The notes: a model not told the origin generated them from the sequence alone. A stretch of 64,000 bases of DNA from Streptomyces laurentii (GCA_002355495.1 AP017424.1:1860001-1924000), one strand, 5' to 3'; shown: positions 35,207 to 43,773, counted from the first letter of the stretch. Made by a program: numbers and translations.

Positions 35207-35673
35207 CAGATCCTGACCTGGACGGCTCCGGAGAAGCGGTCGTGCAGGCCGCGCCCGTCGCGGTCCCAGATGAGGGCCGGGATGGCGAGGCAGACGAGGG
35301 CGCTGCGCAGGATCACGCGCAGGACGCCGAGCCGGCCGCCGCGCGCGGAGACGACGCGCAGGCCGAAGAGCCGCTTGCCGGGGGTGAAGCCGACGGTGCC
35401 GACCATGAGCACGCTCATGACGAAGAGGATGAGCACCGCCCAGTTCCCGGTGGCCTGGGTGTACCGGTGGGTGATCAGGCCGTACGAGATGAGCATGCAC
35501 AGCGCCCAGTCGACGGTGAGGGCGCCGAGGCGGCGGCCGGGCCGGGCGATGGAGCCGGGACCCTCCTCGGGCAGGCCGAGCTGCTGCCCGCGGTAGCCGA
35601 AGTCGACGCCCGCTTCTTCGGCCGCGGCGCGGGGGCCGGACAGCCACGATCCAAGTGCTTGCCTGTTGTCCAC
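35206..35673 (-). CDS. RDD-family membrane protein
   Basis: A 155-residue membrane protein. The cytoplasmic N-terminus covers about 1-45, then the RDD domain: [21 protein letters not shown] (first helix), [31 protein letters not shown] (second helix and conserved GKRLFGLRV), and [32 protein letters not shown]. Transport or membrane-stress roles are proposed for the family; unproven here. The start is GTG 35673. Divergent from glnA. Confidence 0.88.
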   Translation of the reverse strand: MDNRQALGSWLSGPRAAAEEAGVDFGYRGQQLGLPEEGPGSIARPGRRLGALTVDWALCMLISYGLITHRYTQATGNWAVLILFVMSVLMVGTVGFTPGKRLFGLRVVSARGGRLGVLRVILRSALVCLAIPALIWDRDGRGLHDRFSGAVQVRI

Positions 35674-35784
35674 CCGACCACGGTACTGTGCCCGATTTCG
35701 ATCACTTCCGGCCGGGGGCGCCGGGAGCGCGCGACGCGTGGCCGGTTCCGCACGTGGCCTACCCCGGCCCTGCCACCGGCTCGG

Positions 35785-35822
35785 TTAACTTCGACGAAAC
35801 AAATGGGTCATGCTGGAGAAAT
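35785..35822 (+). promoter_or_regulatory. GlnR box upstream of glnA
   Basis: TTAAC-N6-GAAAC-N6-GTCAT-N6-GAAAT at exactly 6-nt spacings matches the actinobacterial GlnR tandem site (gTnAC-n6-GaAAc repeated). GlnR is the global nitrogen activator/repressor, and glnA is a known target in Streptomyces. A TATGGT -10-like hexamer lies 10 nt downstream (35833-35838). Confidence 0.88.
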
Positions 35823-35921
35823 CCGGTCTGCCTATGGTCGGGTCCAGCGTGGGCCACCACCCTGGCCGACACACCGAGCCGCAGCCCCGCCCCTCCCCGG
35901 GCCGGGCGTAGGAGGAGTTGG

Positions 35922-37331
35922 ATGTTCCAGAACGCCGACGAGGCCAAGAAGTACATTCAGGACAATGACGTCAAGATGGTCGACATCCGCTTCTGCGACC
36001 TTCCCGGCGTCATGCAGCACTTCACGATCCCGGCGACGGCGTTCGACCCGGCCGAGGAGCTCGCCTTCGACGGCTCGTCGATCCGCGGCTTCCAGGCCAT
36101 CCACGAGTCGGACATGGCGCTGCGCGCCGACCTGTCGACGGCCCGCCTGGACCCGTTCCGCCGCGACAAGACGCTGAACATCAACTTCTTCATCCACGAC
36201 CCGATCACGGGCGAGCAGTACAGCCGCGACCCGCGCAACATCGCGCGCAAGGCGGAGGCGTACCTGGCGTCCACGGGTATCGCCGACACCGCGTTCTTCG
36301 GCCCCGAGGCCGAGTTCTACGTGTTCGACTCGGTCCGCTTCGAGACGTCGGCGAACCAGGGCTTCTACCACATCGACTCCGAGGCCGGCGCCTGGAACAC
36401 CGGCAAGGAGGAGGACAACCGGGGCTACAAGGTCCGCTACAAGGGCGGCTACTTCCCGGCCCCGCCGGTCGACCACTTCGCCGACCTGCGTGCGGAGATC
36501 TCCCTGGAGCTGGAGAAGGTCGGCCTCCAGGTCGAGCGCCAGCACCACGAGGTCGGCACCGCCGGCCAGGCGGAGATCAACTACAAGTTCAACACGCTGC
36601 TCGCCGCGGCCGACGACCTGATGCTCTTCAAGTACATCGTGAAGAACGTCGCCTGGCGCAACAACAAGACCGCGACCTTCATGCCGAAGCCGATCTTCGG
36701 CGACAACGGCTCGGGCATGCACGTCCACATGTCGCTGTGGGCGGCCGGCGCCCCCCTGTTCTACGACGAGGCCGGCTACGCGGGCCTGTCGGACATGGCC
36801 CGCCACTACATCGGCGGCATCCTGAAGCACGCCCCGTCGCTGCTGGCCTTCACCAACCCGACGGTGAACTCCTACCACCGCCTGGTCCCCGGCTTCGAGG
36901 CCCCGGTCAACCTGGTCTACTCGCAGCGCAACCGCTCCGCCGCCATGCGCATCCCGATCACGGGCTCGAACCCGAAGGCCAAGCGCGTCGAGTTCCGCGC
37001 GCCGGACCCGTCCTCGAACCCGTACCTCGCCTTCTCCGCCCTGCTCCTCGCGGGCCTCGACGGCGTGAAGAACAAGATCGAGCCGGCCGAGCCGATCGAC
37101 AAGGACCTCTACGAGCTGGCGCCCGAGGAGCACGCGAACGTCGCCCAGGTCCCGACCGACCTCTCCTCCGTCCTGAAGGCGCTGGAGGACGACAACGAGT
37201 ACCTCCAGGCCGGCGGTGTCTTCACCTCCGACCTGATCGAGACCTGGATCGACTACAAGCGCACCCAGGAAATCGCCCCGATCCAGCTCCGCCCGCACCC
37301 GCACGAGTTCGAGCTCTACTTCGACCTCTAA
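35922..37331 (+). CDS. glnA: Glutamine synthetase type I
   Basis: A 469-residue dodecameric enzyme condensing glutamate and ammonia with ATP. It has the beta-grasp start ([28 protein letters not shown]), [49 protein letters not shown], the NRSAAMRIP active-site segment, and the adenylylation region DLYELAPEE with Tyr 397, so activity should be controlled by adenylyltransferase GlnE. ATG 35922 has GGAGGAG upstream. A GlnR box in the promoter indicates nitrogen control. A terminator follows 14 nt after the stop. Confidence 0.98.
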   Translation: MFQNADEAKKYIQDNDVKMVDIRFCDLPGVMQHFTIPATAFDPAEELAFDGSSIRGFQAIHESDMALRADLSTARLDPFRRDKTLNINFFIHDPITGEQYSRDPRNIARKAEAYLASTGIADTAFFGPEAEFYVFDSVRFETSANQGFYHIDSEAGAWNTGKEEDNRGYKVRYKGGYFPAPPVDHFADLRAEISLELEKVGLQVERQHHEVGTAGQAEINYKFNTLLAAADDLMLFKYIVKNVAWRNNKTATFMPKPIFGDNGSGMHVHMSLWAAGAPLFYDEAGYAGLSDMARHYIGGILKHAPSLLAFTNPTVNSYHRLVPGFEAPVNLVYSQRNRSAAMRIPITGSNPKAKRVEFRAPDPSSNPYLAFSALLLAGLDGVKNKIEPAEPIDKDLYELAPEEHANVAQVPTDLSSVLKALEDDNEYLQAGGVFTSDLIETWIDYKRTQEIAPIQLRPHPHEFELYFDL

Positions 37332-37344
37332 AGATCGCGCGCGC

Positions 37345-37384
37345 AAGAGCCCTGCCCCTCTCCCCGGAGAGCGGCAGGGCTCTT
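37345..37384. terminator. Terminator of glnA
   Basis: AAGAGCCCTGCC pairs with GGCAGGGCTCTT (12 bp) with a second small stem CTCTCC/GGAGAG inside the loop; a short T run follows. Confidence 0.88.
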
Positions 37385-37385
37385 T

Positions 37386-37689
37386 GCCGTGGCGCCCGAC
37401 GGCCCCCGGCGGGGCTTCGTCGCCTCCGGCTCGTCCTGCGCGTACGTCGGCAGTGCCATTCGAGAGGCTGGGTCGTTGCTCAGGGCACCACCGCGTTGTT
37501 CGCCGAGGAAGGACGACGCCGTGACCGTCGCCCCGAGCACCGGCCGCGACTTCCTCTGACCCAGCCCCAGGCCCCTGGCGCGTGGCTTCCAGGGAGCGTC
37601 ACACCACCTCGATCGCGAGGGGTCAGGGGAGCTCCCCGGATGTCCGATCACCGCGGATACAGGATCCTCCCGCCCAGATGGAGGGCATT
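37386..37689. other. glnA-toxin intergenic region
   Basis: No convincing gene. A 12-codon reading frame at 37521-37559 has GAGGAAGG in front but nothing recognisable. The toxin-pair promoter must lie here; no clear -10 or palindrome is seen. Confidence 0.45.
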
Positions 37690-38085
37690 GTGAGTCCTAC
37701 ACCACCGCCGTACCGCCTTCGGATCGTCCCGGAGGTCCACGAGTGGTTACGAACACTGCGCGCGATCGACCGGCAGGCATCCCGGTGGGTCGCCGAAGCC
37801 CTCGGTGCACTGATCGAGCGAGGACCCGCACTCGGACGCCCGTTGGTGGACACTCTGAGTGAAGGGAAGAAACCCACATACCCGAACCTGAAGGAGCTGC
37901 GCCCGCACTCAGGGCACGAAAGCGCGCCGCGAATCTTGTTCATCTTCGATCCCGACCGTAACGCGGTCCTGCTGGTGGCTGGCGACAAGGCGGGGAACTG
38001 GGCACAGTGGTACAGGGAGATGATCCCCTTGGCGATCGAACGATACGAGGACTACCTGAAGAAGGCGGAGGCGGACGGTGAGTAA
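37690..38085 (+). CDS. RelE/HigB-like (ParE superfamily) putative toxin
   Basis: A 131-residue protein whose core (IVPEVHEWLRTLRAIDRQASRWVAEALGALIERGPALGRPLVDTL; NLKELRPHSGHESAPRILFIFDP; NAVLLVAGDKAGNW) is typical of RelE/ParE-superfamily toxins of the HigB/DUF891 kind. These cut mRNA on ribosomes or act on gyrase. Start GTG 37690 has GGAGGG 4 nt upstream; ATG 37678 is an alternative adding 4 residues. Its stop overlaps the next gene by 8 nt, the toxin-first order of higBA-type modules. Toxic activity is inferred. Confidence 0.8.
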   Translation: MSPTPPPYRLRIVPEVHEWLRTLRAIDRQASRWVAEALGALIERGPALGRPLVDTLSEGKKPTYPNLKELRPHSGHESAPRILFIFDPDRNAVLLVAGDKAGNWAQWYREMIPLAIERYEDYLKKAEADGE

Positions 38086-38578
38086 GGGATACGTGGAAAT
38101 CGGCTCCACGGACGAGCTGCTGGACGCCTTCGTGGCCCCCGCAGACCACCGGGCCGTACGTGAGGGAACCGCCCGCCTCGTCGCCGAAGACCGTCGCAGG
38201 GAGTTCTCGGACACCCTTCTGAAGCTCCTTGAAGTCTCCTCGCCCAAGGGGGACGACCACGAGGTGATCGAGTGGCTCCTTGATCGTCTGGCGGCCCTGC
38301 GGGAAGAAGCGGAGGCATTGCACCACACCCTTCCGACCGCGACTCCACTCCGGCCATCCGCGCCGGTTCTCCCGTCGGATCCTCCGGCCGCGGATCTGCC
38401 GGTCCTCCGAGCCGAACAGGCGGCGCTCGTGGAGGAGTCCTTGAGCGAGGCTCGGGACGCCGCGGAGCATCAGGCCCCCGTGAGCATGTCACTCCTCATG
38501 CGGATGCTGACCGCGATCGGCGTGGACGACATCGAACTCACCGGCAAGGTGCAGGGCCGCAGGGTCCGCATCGTCTGA
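38078..38578 (+). CDS. Putative cognate antitoxin lacking a visible HTH
   Basis: A 166-residue acidic protein coupled to the toxin gene by an 8-nt overlap (GTG 38078). It is mainly helical: an N-terminal segment (VEIGSTDELLDAFVAP; VREGTARLVAEDRRREF), a middle helix (DDHEVIEWLLDRLAALREEAEALH), a Pro-rich linker, and a C-terminus SMSLLMRMLTAIGVDDIELTGKVQGRRVRIV that recalls the last helix and strand of HigA/Xre antitoxins. I see no canonical HTH, unlike usual HigA partners. The antitoxin role is inferred from context. A strong terminator follows. Confidence 0.65.
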   Translation: MSKGYVEIGSTDELLDAFVAPADHRAVREGTARLVAEDRRREFSDTLLKLLEVSSPKGDDHEVIEWLLDRLAALREEAEALHHTLPTATPLRPSAPVLPSDPPAADLPVLRAEQAALVEESLSEARDAAEHQAPVSMSLLMRMLTAIGVDDIELTGKVQGRRVRIV

Positions 38579-38615
38579 GTTTCCGCCGCCTCGAAGCCCG
38601 CCCCCGCCGATGCCG

Positions 38616-38657
38616 GCCGGCCGTGCCCTTCCCCTGGTGAGGAAGGGCACGGCCGGC
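38616..38657. terminator. Bidirectional terminator between convergent genes
   Basis: GCCGGCCGTGCCCTTCC-like arm (38616-38632) pairs with GGAAGGGCACGGCCGGC (38641-38657), 17 bp perfect, loop CCTGGTGA. It lies between the antitoxin-like gene and the convergent small gene. Confidence 0.88.
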
Positions 38658-38673
38658 GTGCGTCACCGACGCG

Positions 38674-38949
38674 TCAGCGGCTGTAGCGGATCAGGGCGCG
38701 GACCATGTGGCAGGTGGTGTCGGAGGGCGGGTGGATGCCGAGTTGGGCCGCGGTGGTGCGGATGCGCGCGTTGGTGGCCCGGGACGGGAGGTAGACACCC
38801 GCGTCCAGCAGGGCTATCGCGAGGCGCATGGCCTTCAGTCGGCGGTTGTGGGTGACGTACCACTCCCGCGGGCGGCCCGCGGGGAGCGGCTGCTTCTGGA
38901 GGGGCTTCCAAGGTTCGATGGACGGTGTCCGGATCGTGGCGACAGCCAT
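38674..38949 (-). CDS. Small conserved hypothetical protein
   Basis: A 91-residue basic protein (MAVATIRTPSIEPWKPLQK...; REWYVTHNRRLKAMRLAIALLDAGVYLPSRATNARIRTTAAQLGIHPPSDTTCHMVRALIRYSR). ATG 38949 has a perfect AGGAGGT 6 nt upstream, which settles the start. It is helical with no membrane segment. The middle (MRLAIALLDAGVYLP...IRTTAAQLGIHPPSDTTC) could be a small helix-turn-helix, so DNA binding is possible but unproven. Transcribed alone. Confidence 0.78.
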   Translation of the reverse strand: MAVATIRTPSIEPWKPLQKQPLPAGRPREWYVTHNRRLKAMRLAIALLDAGVYLPSRATNARIRTTAAQLGIHPPSDTTCHMVRALIRYSR

Positions 38950-39097
38950 GGGCGACCTCCTGGCGGACGGTGGGCGGGGGCCCTCCCCGGGACCCTCGCC
39001 TTCATCCATGATTTTAGTGGGGACCACTGACAATCGCCCCTGGCCAGCACGGTTTTGTGCGGGGAATCGGGGGTGGCTTCGGCGGTACGTTGGGGGC

Positions 39098-39457
39098 ATG
39101 GAGATCTGGATCAATCCCGCCTGTTCCAAGTGCCGCAGCGCGCTGACCCTGCTGGACGCCGAGGGTGCCGACTACACCGTGCGCCGCTACCTGGAGGACG
39201 TGCCGTCGCCGGACGAGATCCGGGAGGTGCTGGAGCGGCTCGGCCTGGAGCCGTGGGACATCACGCGGACGCAGGAGGCCGAGGCCAAGGAGCTGGGGGT
39301 CAAGGACTGGCCCAAGGACGCGGCGAACCGGGACCGGTGGGTGGAGGCGCTGGCGGCGCGTCCGAAGCTGATCCAGCGGCCCCTCATCACCGCCGAGGAC
39401 GGCACGGCCGTCGTGGGCCGGTCCGAGGAAGCCGTGCGGGACGCGCTGTCCCGCTGA
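39098..39457 (+). CDS. ArsC/Spx-family thioredoxin-fold protein
   Basis: A 119-residue protein of the ArsC/YffB family. The N-terminal motif IWINPACSKCRSALTLL carries Cys 9 and Cys 12 at the active-site loop. Further family features are YTVRRYLEDVPSPDEIREVLERLG and the conserved RPLI before the C-terminal helix (PKLIQRPLITAEDG, GRSEEAV). ArsC-type members reduce arsenate; many of this size with a CxxC only have thiol or glutathione-related roles, so arsenate reductase is not certain. ATG 39098. Convergent with the next gene. Confidence 0.87.
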   Translation: MEIWINPACSKCRSALTLLDAEGADYTVRRYLEDVPSPDEIREVLERLGLEPWDITRTQEAEAKELGVKDWPKDAANRDRWVEALAARPKLIQRPLITAEDGTAVVGRSEEAVRDALSR

Positions 39458-39471
39458 GCCGGACCGGCGCC

Positions 39472-39506
39472 GGAGCGCCGTCCGCCTGGTGGGCGGGCGG
39501 CGCTCC
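39472..39506. terminator. Bidirectional terminator
   Basis: GGAGCGCCGTCCGCC pairs with GGCGGGCGGCGCTCC (15 bp, one T-G pair), loop TGGTG, between two convergent genes. Confidence 0.82.
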
Positions 39507-39536
39507 CGCGAGCGAAAGCGAACGGTGTGTGCCGCT

Positions 39537-40457
39537 CTACGCTTCCGGCTGCCCGGCGGCCTCGGCCTGGCTTTCCGCTTCGGCGAGGATCTCGGTGAGC
39601 CGGGCGCCGAAGCGGATGTCGCAGGGGTGCGGGCGGCCCGTCCGTATCGATTCCAGGAGGGCGTCCACCGCGTTCCCGAACGCGTCGAGGGCGCCGTTCC
39701 AGTCCGGCATGGTCACCCGGCCCCCCTCGCCGTACAGGGACAGCGCGGCCTCGGAGGCGGCCGGCGGGGCGCTGAGGGTGAGGGTCATGGTGGTGCTCGC
39801 GCCCGAGGCGTGGCGCAGCACCAGATGGCGGGTGTCCGCCCGGCCGGCGGCGCAGGTGACGGAGGTGACGTCGCCGAGGATCGGCAGGTAGACGGAGAGG
39901 ACGTGCGGGCCGACGTCCCACAGGCCGCCCTTCTCGCGCCGCCAGGGCGAGGCCGCGTACGGGCTGTCCGCCTCGGGGGAGAAGAGCGCGCCCAGCCAGT
40001 GCGCCTCGCCCAGGAACCAGCCGCCGGCCGCCGTCTGCTCCTCGATCCAGCGGGCGGTCGGCTCCGCGAAGCGCAGGGTGCAGAACACCACGGACGCGAC
40101 CCCGGCCGCCGTCACCGCGTCCGCGGTCTTCCGGGCCGGCGCCGCGTCGGTTGCCACCGGCTTGTCGAGCAGCACATGGCAGCCCGCGGCCGCCGCGCGC
40201 GCCGCGAGCGGGGCCTGGACGTCCGGCGGCAGGGCGAACGCGACGGCGTCGCAGGCCGCGAAGAGGGCGTCCACGTCCTCGTACGCCGTGGTGCCGTGCG
40301 CCGCCGCCAGCGCCGCGGCGGCCTCGGGGCGCCTGCCCCACACCCCGGCGAACTCCACGCCCGGATGCGCGGCGAGCGCGGGCGCGTGGGTGCGCCCGGC
40401 CCAGGGGCCGGTGCCGAGGAGACCGATGCGGGGCTTGGGGCCCGGGAGGTTCGTCAT
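39537..40457 (-). CDS. Gfo/Idh/MocA-family oxidoreductase
   Basis: A 306-residue NAD(P)-dependent dehydrogenase-like protein. The N-terminal Rossmann fold is PRIGLLGTGPWAGRTHAPALAAHPGVEFAGVWGRRPEAA, followed by CDAVAFALPPDVQAPLAARAAAAGCHVLLDKPVA with the conserved Lys-Pro of the family. The C-terminal alpha/beta domain includes GGLWDVGPHVLSVYLPILGD with the catalytic-type Asp and His. Substrates are usually sugars or inositols; unknown here. Start ATG 40457 is adjacent to the glnII promoter region. Transcribed alone. Confidence 0.92.
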   Translation of the reverse strand: MTNLPGPKPRIGLLGTGPWAGRTHAPALAAHPGVEFAGVWGRRPEAAAALAAAHGTTAYEDVDALFAACDAVAFALPPDVQAPLAARAAAAGCHVLLDKPVATDAAPARKTADAVTAAGVASVVFCTLRFAEPTARWIEEQTAAGGWFLGEAHWLGALFSPEADSPYAASPWRREKGGLWDVGPHVLSVYLPILGDVTSVTCAAGRADTRHLVLRHASGASTTMTLTLSAPPAASEAALSLYGEGGRVTMPDWNGALDAFGNAVDALLESIRTGRPHPCDIRFGARLTEILAEAESQAEAAGQPEA

Positions 40458-40609
40458 GCCCTCCAGTCTGCCGGGCGCGTACGACAGGCGGAATGCGGGA
40501 TTTCCCTGACGCACCCCTGGTCCGCCCCGGTGCCACCCCTGGAACCGGACCTGGGGAGACCCCGGACACCGGCCCGGGGATGCCCCGGAGCCCGGGGACG
40601 GGAGGCCCG

Positions 40610-40647
40610 TTAACACGGGGTTCACAATCGGGCAACGGGTGGGAAAT
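40610..40647 (+). promoter_or_regulatory. GlnR box upstream of glnII
   Basis: TTAAC-N6-TTCAC-N6-GCAAC-N6-GAAAT keeps the exact 6-nt GlnR spacing. The first and last half-sites are good matches and the middle two are weaker. It ends 98 nt before glnII, a known GlnR target in Streptomyces. Confidence 0.78.
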
Positions 40648-40745
40648 CCCGTCTTGCGAAGCTTCGGGCAGACACCGCCCCGCCCGGGCCGCCCCCTCAC
40701 GGCGAGCCACCGGGCACCGCACCACCCGCTAAGGATGACGTTCCC

Positions 40746-41777
40746 GTGACCTTCAAGGCCGAGTACATCTGGATCGACGGCACCGAGCCGACCGCGAAGC
40801 TCCGTTCCAAGACGAAGATCATCGCGGGCGCCGGTCTGCCGCTGGAGGAGCTCCCGCTGTGGGGCTTCGACGGGTCCAGCACGAACCAGGCCCGGGGGCA
40901 CGCCTCGGACCTCGTCCTGAAGCCGGTCTACTCCTGCCCGGACCCGATCCGCGGCGGAAGCGACATCCTCGTGCTGTGCGAGGTCCTCAACACGGACATG
41001 ACGCCGCACGACACCAACACCCGCGCCGCCCTCGCCGAGGTCTACGCGAAGTACGCCGGCCAGGAGCCGATCTTCGGCATCGAGCAGGAGTACACGTTCT
41101 TCGAGGGCACCCGCCCGCTCGGCTTCCCCGAGAACGGCTTCCCGGCCCCGCAGGGCGGCTACTACTGCGGTGTCGGCGCGGACGAGATCCACGGCCGTCC
41201 GATCGTCGAGGCGCACCTGGAGAACTGCCTGGCCGCGGGCCTCGGCATCTCCGGCATCAACGCCGAGGTCATGCCGGGCCAGTGGGAGTTCCAGGTCGGC
41301 CCGCTGGCGCCGCTGGAGGTCTCCGACCAGCTGTGGGTGGCCCGCTGGCTGCTCTACCGCACTGCCGAGGACTTCGAGGTCTCCGCGACCCTGGACCCGA
41401 AGCCGGTGAAGGGCGACTGGAACGGCGCGGGCGCGCACACCAACTTCTCCACCAAGGCGATGCGCGAGGGCTACGACGCGATCATCACCGCCTGCGAGTC
41501 GCTGGGCGAGGGCTCGAAGCCGCTCGACCACGTCAAGAACTACGGCGCGGGCATCGACGACCGCCTCACCGGTCTGCACGAGACCGCCCCGTGGGACGAG
41601 TACAAGTACGGCGTGTCCGACCGCGGCGCCTCGGTCCGCATCCCGTGGCAGGTCGCCCGGGACCAGAAGGGCTACATCGAGGACCGCCGCCCGAACGCCA
41701 ACGTCGACCCGTACACGGTGACCCGTCTGATGGTCGACACCTGCTGCGAGGCGCTGGAGAAGGCCGGCCAGATCTGA
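40746..41777 (+). CDS. glnII: Glutamine synthetase type II (eukaryote-like GSII)
   Basis: A 343-residue GSII, a second glutamine synthetase besides glnA. Signatures are AEYIWIDGTEPTAKLRSKTKI, LWGFDGSSTNQARGH, FGIEQEYTFFEG, NAEVMPGQWEFQVG, WNGAGAHTNFST and GVSDRGASVRIPW. GSII is shorter than GSI, not adenylylated, heat-labile, and found in Streptomyces and rhizobia. The start is GTG 40746. The upstream GlnR box points to nitrogen control. Two tandem terminators follow. Confidence 0.97.
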   Translation: MTFKAEYIWIDGTEPTAKLRSKTKIIAGAGLPLEELPLWGFDGSSTNQARGHASDLVLKPVYSCPDPIRGGSDILVLCEVLNTDMTPHDTNTRAALAEVYAKYAGQEPIFGIEQEYTFFEGTRPLGFPENGFPAPQGGYYCGVGADEIHGRPIVEAHLENCLAAGLGISGINAEVMPGQWEFQVGPLAPLEVSDQLWVARWLLYRTAEDFEVSATLDPKPVKGDWNGAGAHTNFSTKAMREGYDAIITACESLGEGSKPLDHVKNYGAGIDDRLTGLHETAPWDEYKYGVSDRGASVRIPWQVARDQKGYIEDRRPNANVDPYTVTRLMVDTCCEALEKAGQI

Positions 41778-41800
41778 GCCGCCCGACCCGGACCGGTTTG

Positions 41801-41843
41801 AAGGGGCGTTCGCCGTACCACGTGTACGGCGGGCGCCCCTTCG
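41801..41843 (+). terminator. First terminator of glnII
   Basis: GAAGGGGCG pairs with CGCCCCTTC and, inside, CGCCGTAC pairs with GTACGGCG, loop CACGT; the two stems are separated by a TT/GG mismatch. Confidence 0.85.
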
Positions 41844-41856
41844 GCGTCCTCCCCAC

Positions 41857-41906
41857 CGAACGGCCGTCCCCGACCCCGAACCGGCGGGCGGGGACGGCCG
41901 TTCGGG
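41857..41906. terminator. Second terminator hairpin of glnII
   Basis: CCGAACGGCCGTCCCCG and CGGGGACGGCCGTTCGG are perfect 17-bp arms around a 16-nt loop, just after the first terminator. Confidence 0.82.
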
Positions 41907-41965
41907 CGGTCCGCGGTCGAACACCAGGGCTGCCCACGGGACTTCCCTGCTGCTTTAATAGGGAT

Positions 41966-42088
41966 ATGGCCAGCATCGGGAACGACACCGCGTCGGGGCG
42001 TCACGACCTCGAGCCGTTCTGGCCGTCCCGTCAGCACCACGACTACGACCGGTGCTGTCGGCGCGTAGGGAACGCGTCGGCCCTCTAA
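41966..42088 (+). CDS. Putative 40-residue peptide gene
   Basis: ATG 41966 to TAA 42088 encodes MASIGNDTASGRHDLEPFWP... and ends CCRRVGNASAL. The peptide is hydrophilic, has two adjacent Cys and His-rich middle (SRQHHDYDRCC), with no signal or membrane helix. TTTAATAGGG, which contains a -10-like TAAT element, directly precedes the ATG, so a leaderless transcript is plausible; only weak AGGG could act as ribosome site. It lies between the glnII terminators and the winged-helix gene. It could be a leader peptide or small metal-binding protein; function unknown. Confidence 0.58.
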   Translation: MASIGNDTASGRHDLEPFWPSRQHHDYDRCCRRVGNASAL

Positions 42089-42186
42089 AGCCCCGCCGGA
42101 TCCGTGTCCGGCCCCTGGCCTTCGGCCGCCGCGCATCGCGTACGACTCCGTCCGCCCTCCCTCGCGCGAAAGAGCTGAGCTTCCCC

Positions 42187-42783
42187 ATGGCCCACACCCG
42201 TGCCGTCGCCCCGCCCCACTCACTTCTCCGCCCCCGCCTGCGCGCCGTCGCCCCCGCTCAGAGCCCCCTTCAGGCCCCCGCCCCGATCCCGGTCCAGACC
42301 CCGGTCAGTACCCCGGCCGCCCCGCCCGCCGATCTCCGGGACCGGCTCGCGGAGGTCGCCGAGTACCTGCCGCCGGGCGCCACGCTGCTGCCCGCGCCGC
42401 AGCACACCCTGCCGGCGCTGCCCGGTCGCCCGCCGATGGTCGGGTACCTGGTGCTGCTGCCCGCCGGGCCTGAGACGGCGGCCGCCCCGCCCACCGCCGA
42501 GGAGGGCCCGGTGACCGTCGACGGCGAGCGGCGCGTCGCCCGTGTCGACGGGCGGCCGCTCGACCTCACGTATCTGGAGTTCGAACTGCTCGCCCACCTG
42601 GTCGCCCATCCGCACCGGGTGCACTCCCGGGACCAGCTGGTGCGGACGGTGTGGGGGTACGGGCACGTGGGCGACGGCCGGACCGTCGACGTGCACGTGG
42701 CGCGGCTGCGCCGCAAGCTCGGCGCCGAGCACCGGCACACGATCCAGACCGTGCGGCGGGTCGGCTACAAGTACCTGCCCTGA
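42187..42783 (+). CDS. Winged-helix DNA-binding regulator without receiver domain
   Basis: A 198-residue protein. The N-terminal half is Pro/Ala-rich, with a segment LRDRLAEVAEYLPPGATLLPAPQHTLPALPGRPPMVGYLVLLPA. The C-terminal half (about 110-198) is an OmpR/PhoB-type winged helix: DLTYLEFELLAHLVAHPHRVHSRDQLVRTVWGYGHVGDGRTVDVHVARLRRKLG, then IQTVRRVGYKYLP. A receiver domain is missing, so no phosphorylation is expected; actinobacteria have several such orphans, including nitrogen and uroporphyrinogen-linked ones. Start ATG 42187. A tyrosine phosphatase gene follows after 60 nt. Confidence 0.88.
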   Translation: MAHTRAVAPPHSLLRPRLRAVAPAQSPLQAPAPIPVQTPVSTPAAPPADLRDRLAEVAEYLPPGATLLPAPQHTLPALPGRPPMVGYLVLLPAGPETAAAPPTAEEGPVTVDGERRVARVDGRPLDLTYLEFELLAHLVAHPHRVHSRDQLVRTVWGYGHVGDGRTVDVHVARLRRKLGAEHRHTIQTVRRVGYKYLP

Positions 42784-42843
42784 CCTTCGGCTACGGTGCG
42801 GGAAAGGCACCGAAGCGCCGCAAAAGGGTCGAGGAGTCGACGT

Positions 42844-43644
42844 ATGCCCGCCATTCCCGCAGCCACCGTCGCCAACCTCCGCGACCTCGGCGCCGTGCCC
42901 CTCGGCGGCGGGCGGAGTGTGCGCGCGGGTCTGGTGTTCCGTTCCGGGCAGCTCGACCGGCTCGATCCGGCCGAGCCGGTGGTGGCCGCGCTGGGCATCC
43001 GTACGGTCGTCGACTTCCGTACCGCGCGCGAACGGGCCGAGCGCCCCGACCACGTGCCGGTGGGCGCCCGGCCGCTGGTCGCGGACGTGCTCGCCGACCA
43101 GCTCGCGGCCAGCGGACTGCCGCCCGCCGCCCGGCTGAAGGCGCTGCTCGCCGATCCGGTGCTCGCCGAGCAGTCGCTGGGCGGGGGCCGGGCGCGGACG
43201 GCGTTCGCCCGGACGTACCGGGCCTTCGTGCACAGCGCGTCGGCCCGCGCCTCCTACCGGGCCTTCCTGACGGAGCTGGGCGATCCGTTCGCCGGGCCGC
43301 TGCTCTTCCACTGCTCGGCGGGCAAGGACCGGACCGGGTGGGCGGCGACGATCGTGCTCGCGCTGCTGGGCGCGGACGAGGAGACCACGATGGCCGAGTA
43401 CCTGGCGGTCAATCCGGGGGTACGGACGGCGTTCGCGCCGCTCATCGAGGGGTTCACGGCCCAGGGCGGCGACCCGGAGCTGGCGCTCTCGCTGGTCGGG
43501 GTGCTGCCGGAGTACCTGGAGGCGGCGCTGGAGGAAGTGGCGACGCGGTACGGGACGATGGAGCGGTACGTACGGGACGGGCTCGGCGTCCCGGACGAGG
43601 CCGTCACCGTCCTGCGGGAACGGCTCACGGTGTACGCGGCCTGA
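42844..43644 (+). CDS. Tyrosine/serine protein phosphatase (Tyr_phosphatase3/IphP type)
   Basis: A 266-residue cytosolic phosphatase. The P-loop HCSAGKDRTGWAATIVLALLG has the HCx5R active site (nucleophile Cys in HCSAGKDR), preceded by the family N-terminus NLRDLGAVPLGGGRSVRAGLVFRSGQLDRL and VVDFRTARERAERPD. Such enzymes dephosphorylate phosphotyrosine/serine or phosphoinositides; the natural substrate is unknown. ATG 42844 has GAGGAG 7 nt upstream. Same direction as the winged-helix gene. Confidence 0.92.
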   Translation: MPAIPAATVANLRDLGAVPLGGGRSVRAGLVFRSGQLDRLDPAEPVVAALGIRTVVDFRTARERAERPDHVPVGARPLVADVLADQLAASGLPPAARLKALLADPVLAEQSLGGGRARTAFARTYRAFVHSASARASYRAFLTELGDPFAGPLLFHCSAGKDRTGWAATIVLALLGADEETTMAEYLAVNPGVRTAFAPLIEGFTAQGGDPELALSLVGVLPEYLEAALEEVATRYGTMERYVRDGLGVPDEAVTVLRERLTVYAA

Positions 43645-43773
43645 CTCCTCGGGAGCGCCCCGCCCGAGGCCCCCATCCGAAGCCCCTGTTCGAACCGACG
43701 AACCCGCCCTTCCCGGCGAGAAGTCCGTGCCCGACCCCTGGCACCCCGCCCTACCCCTCAGTACATTGACGCC

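Noticed and set aside
37521-37559. 12-codon frame with a ribosome site between glnA and the toxin
   Set aside because: Too short and featureless to support; could be chance in this GC-rich spacer.
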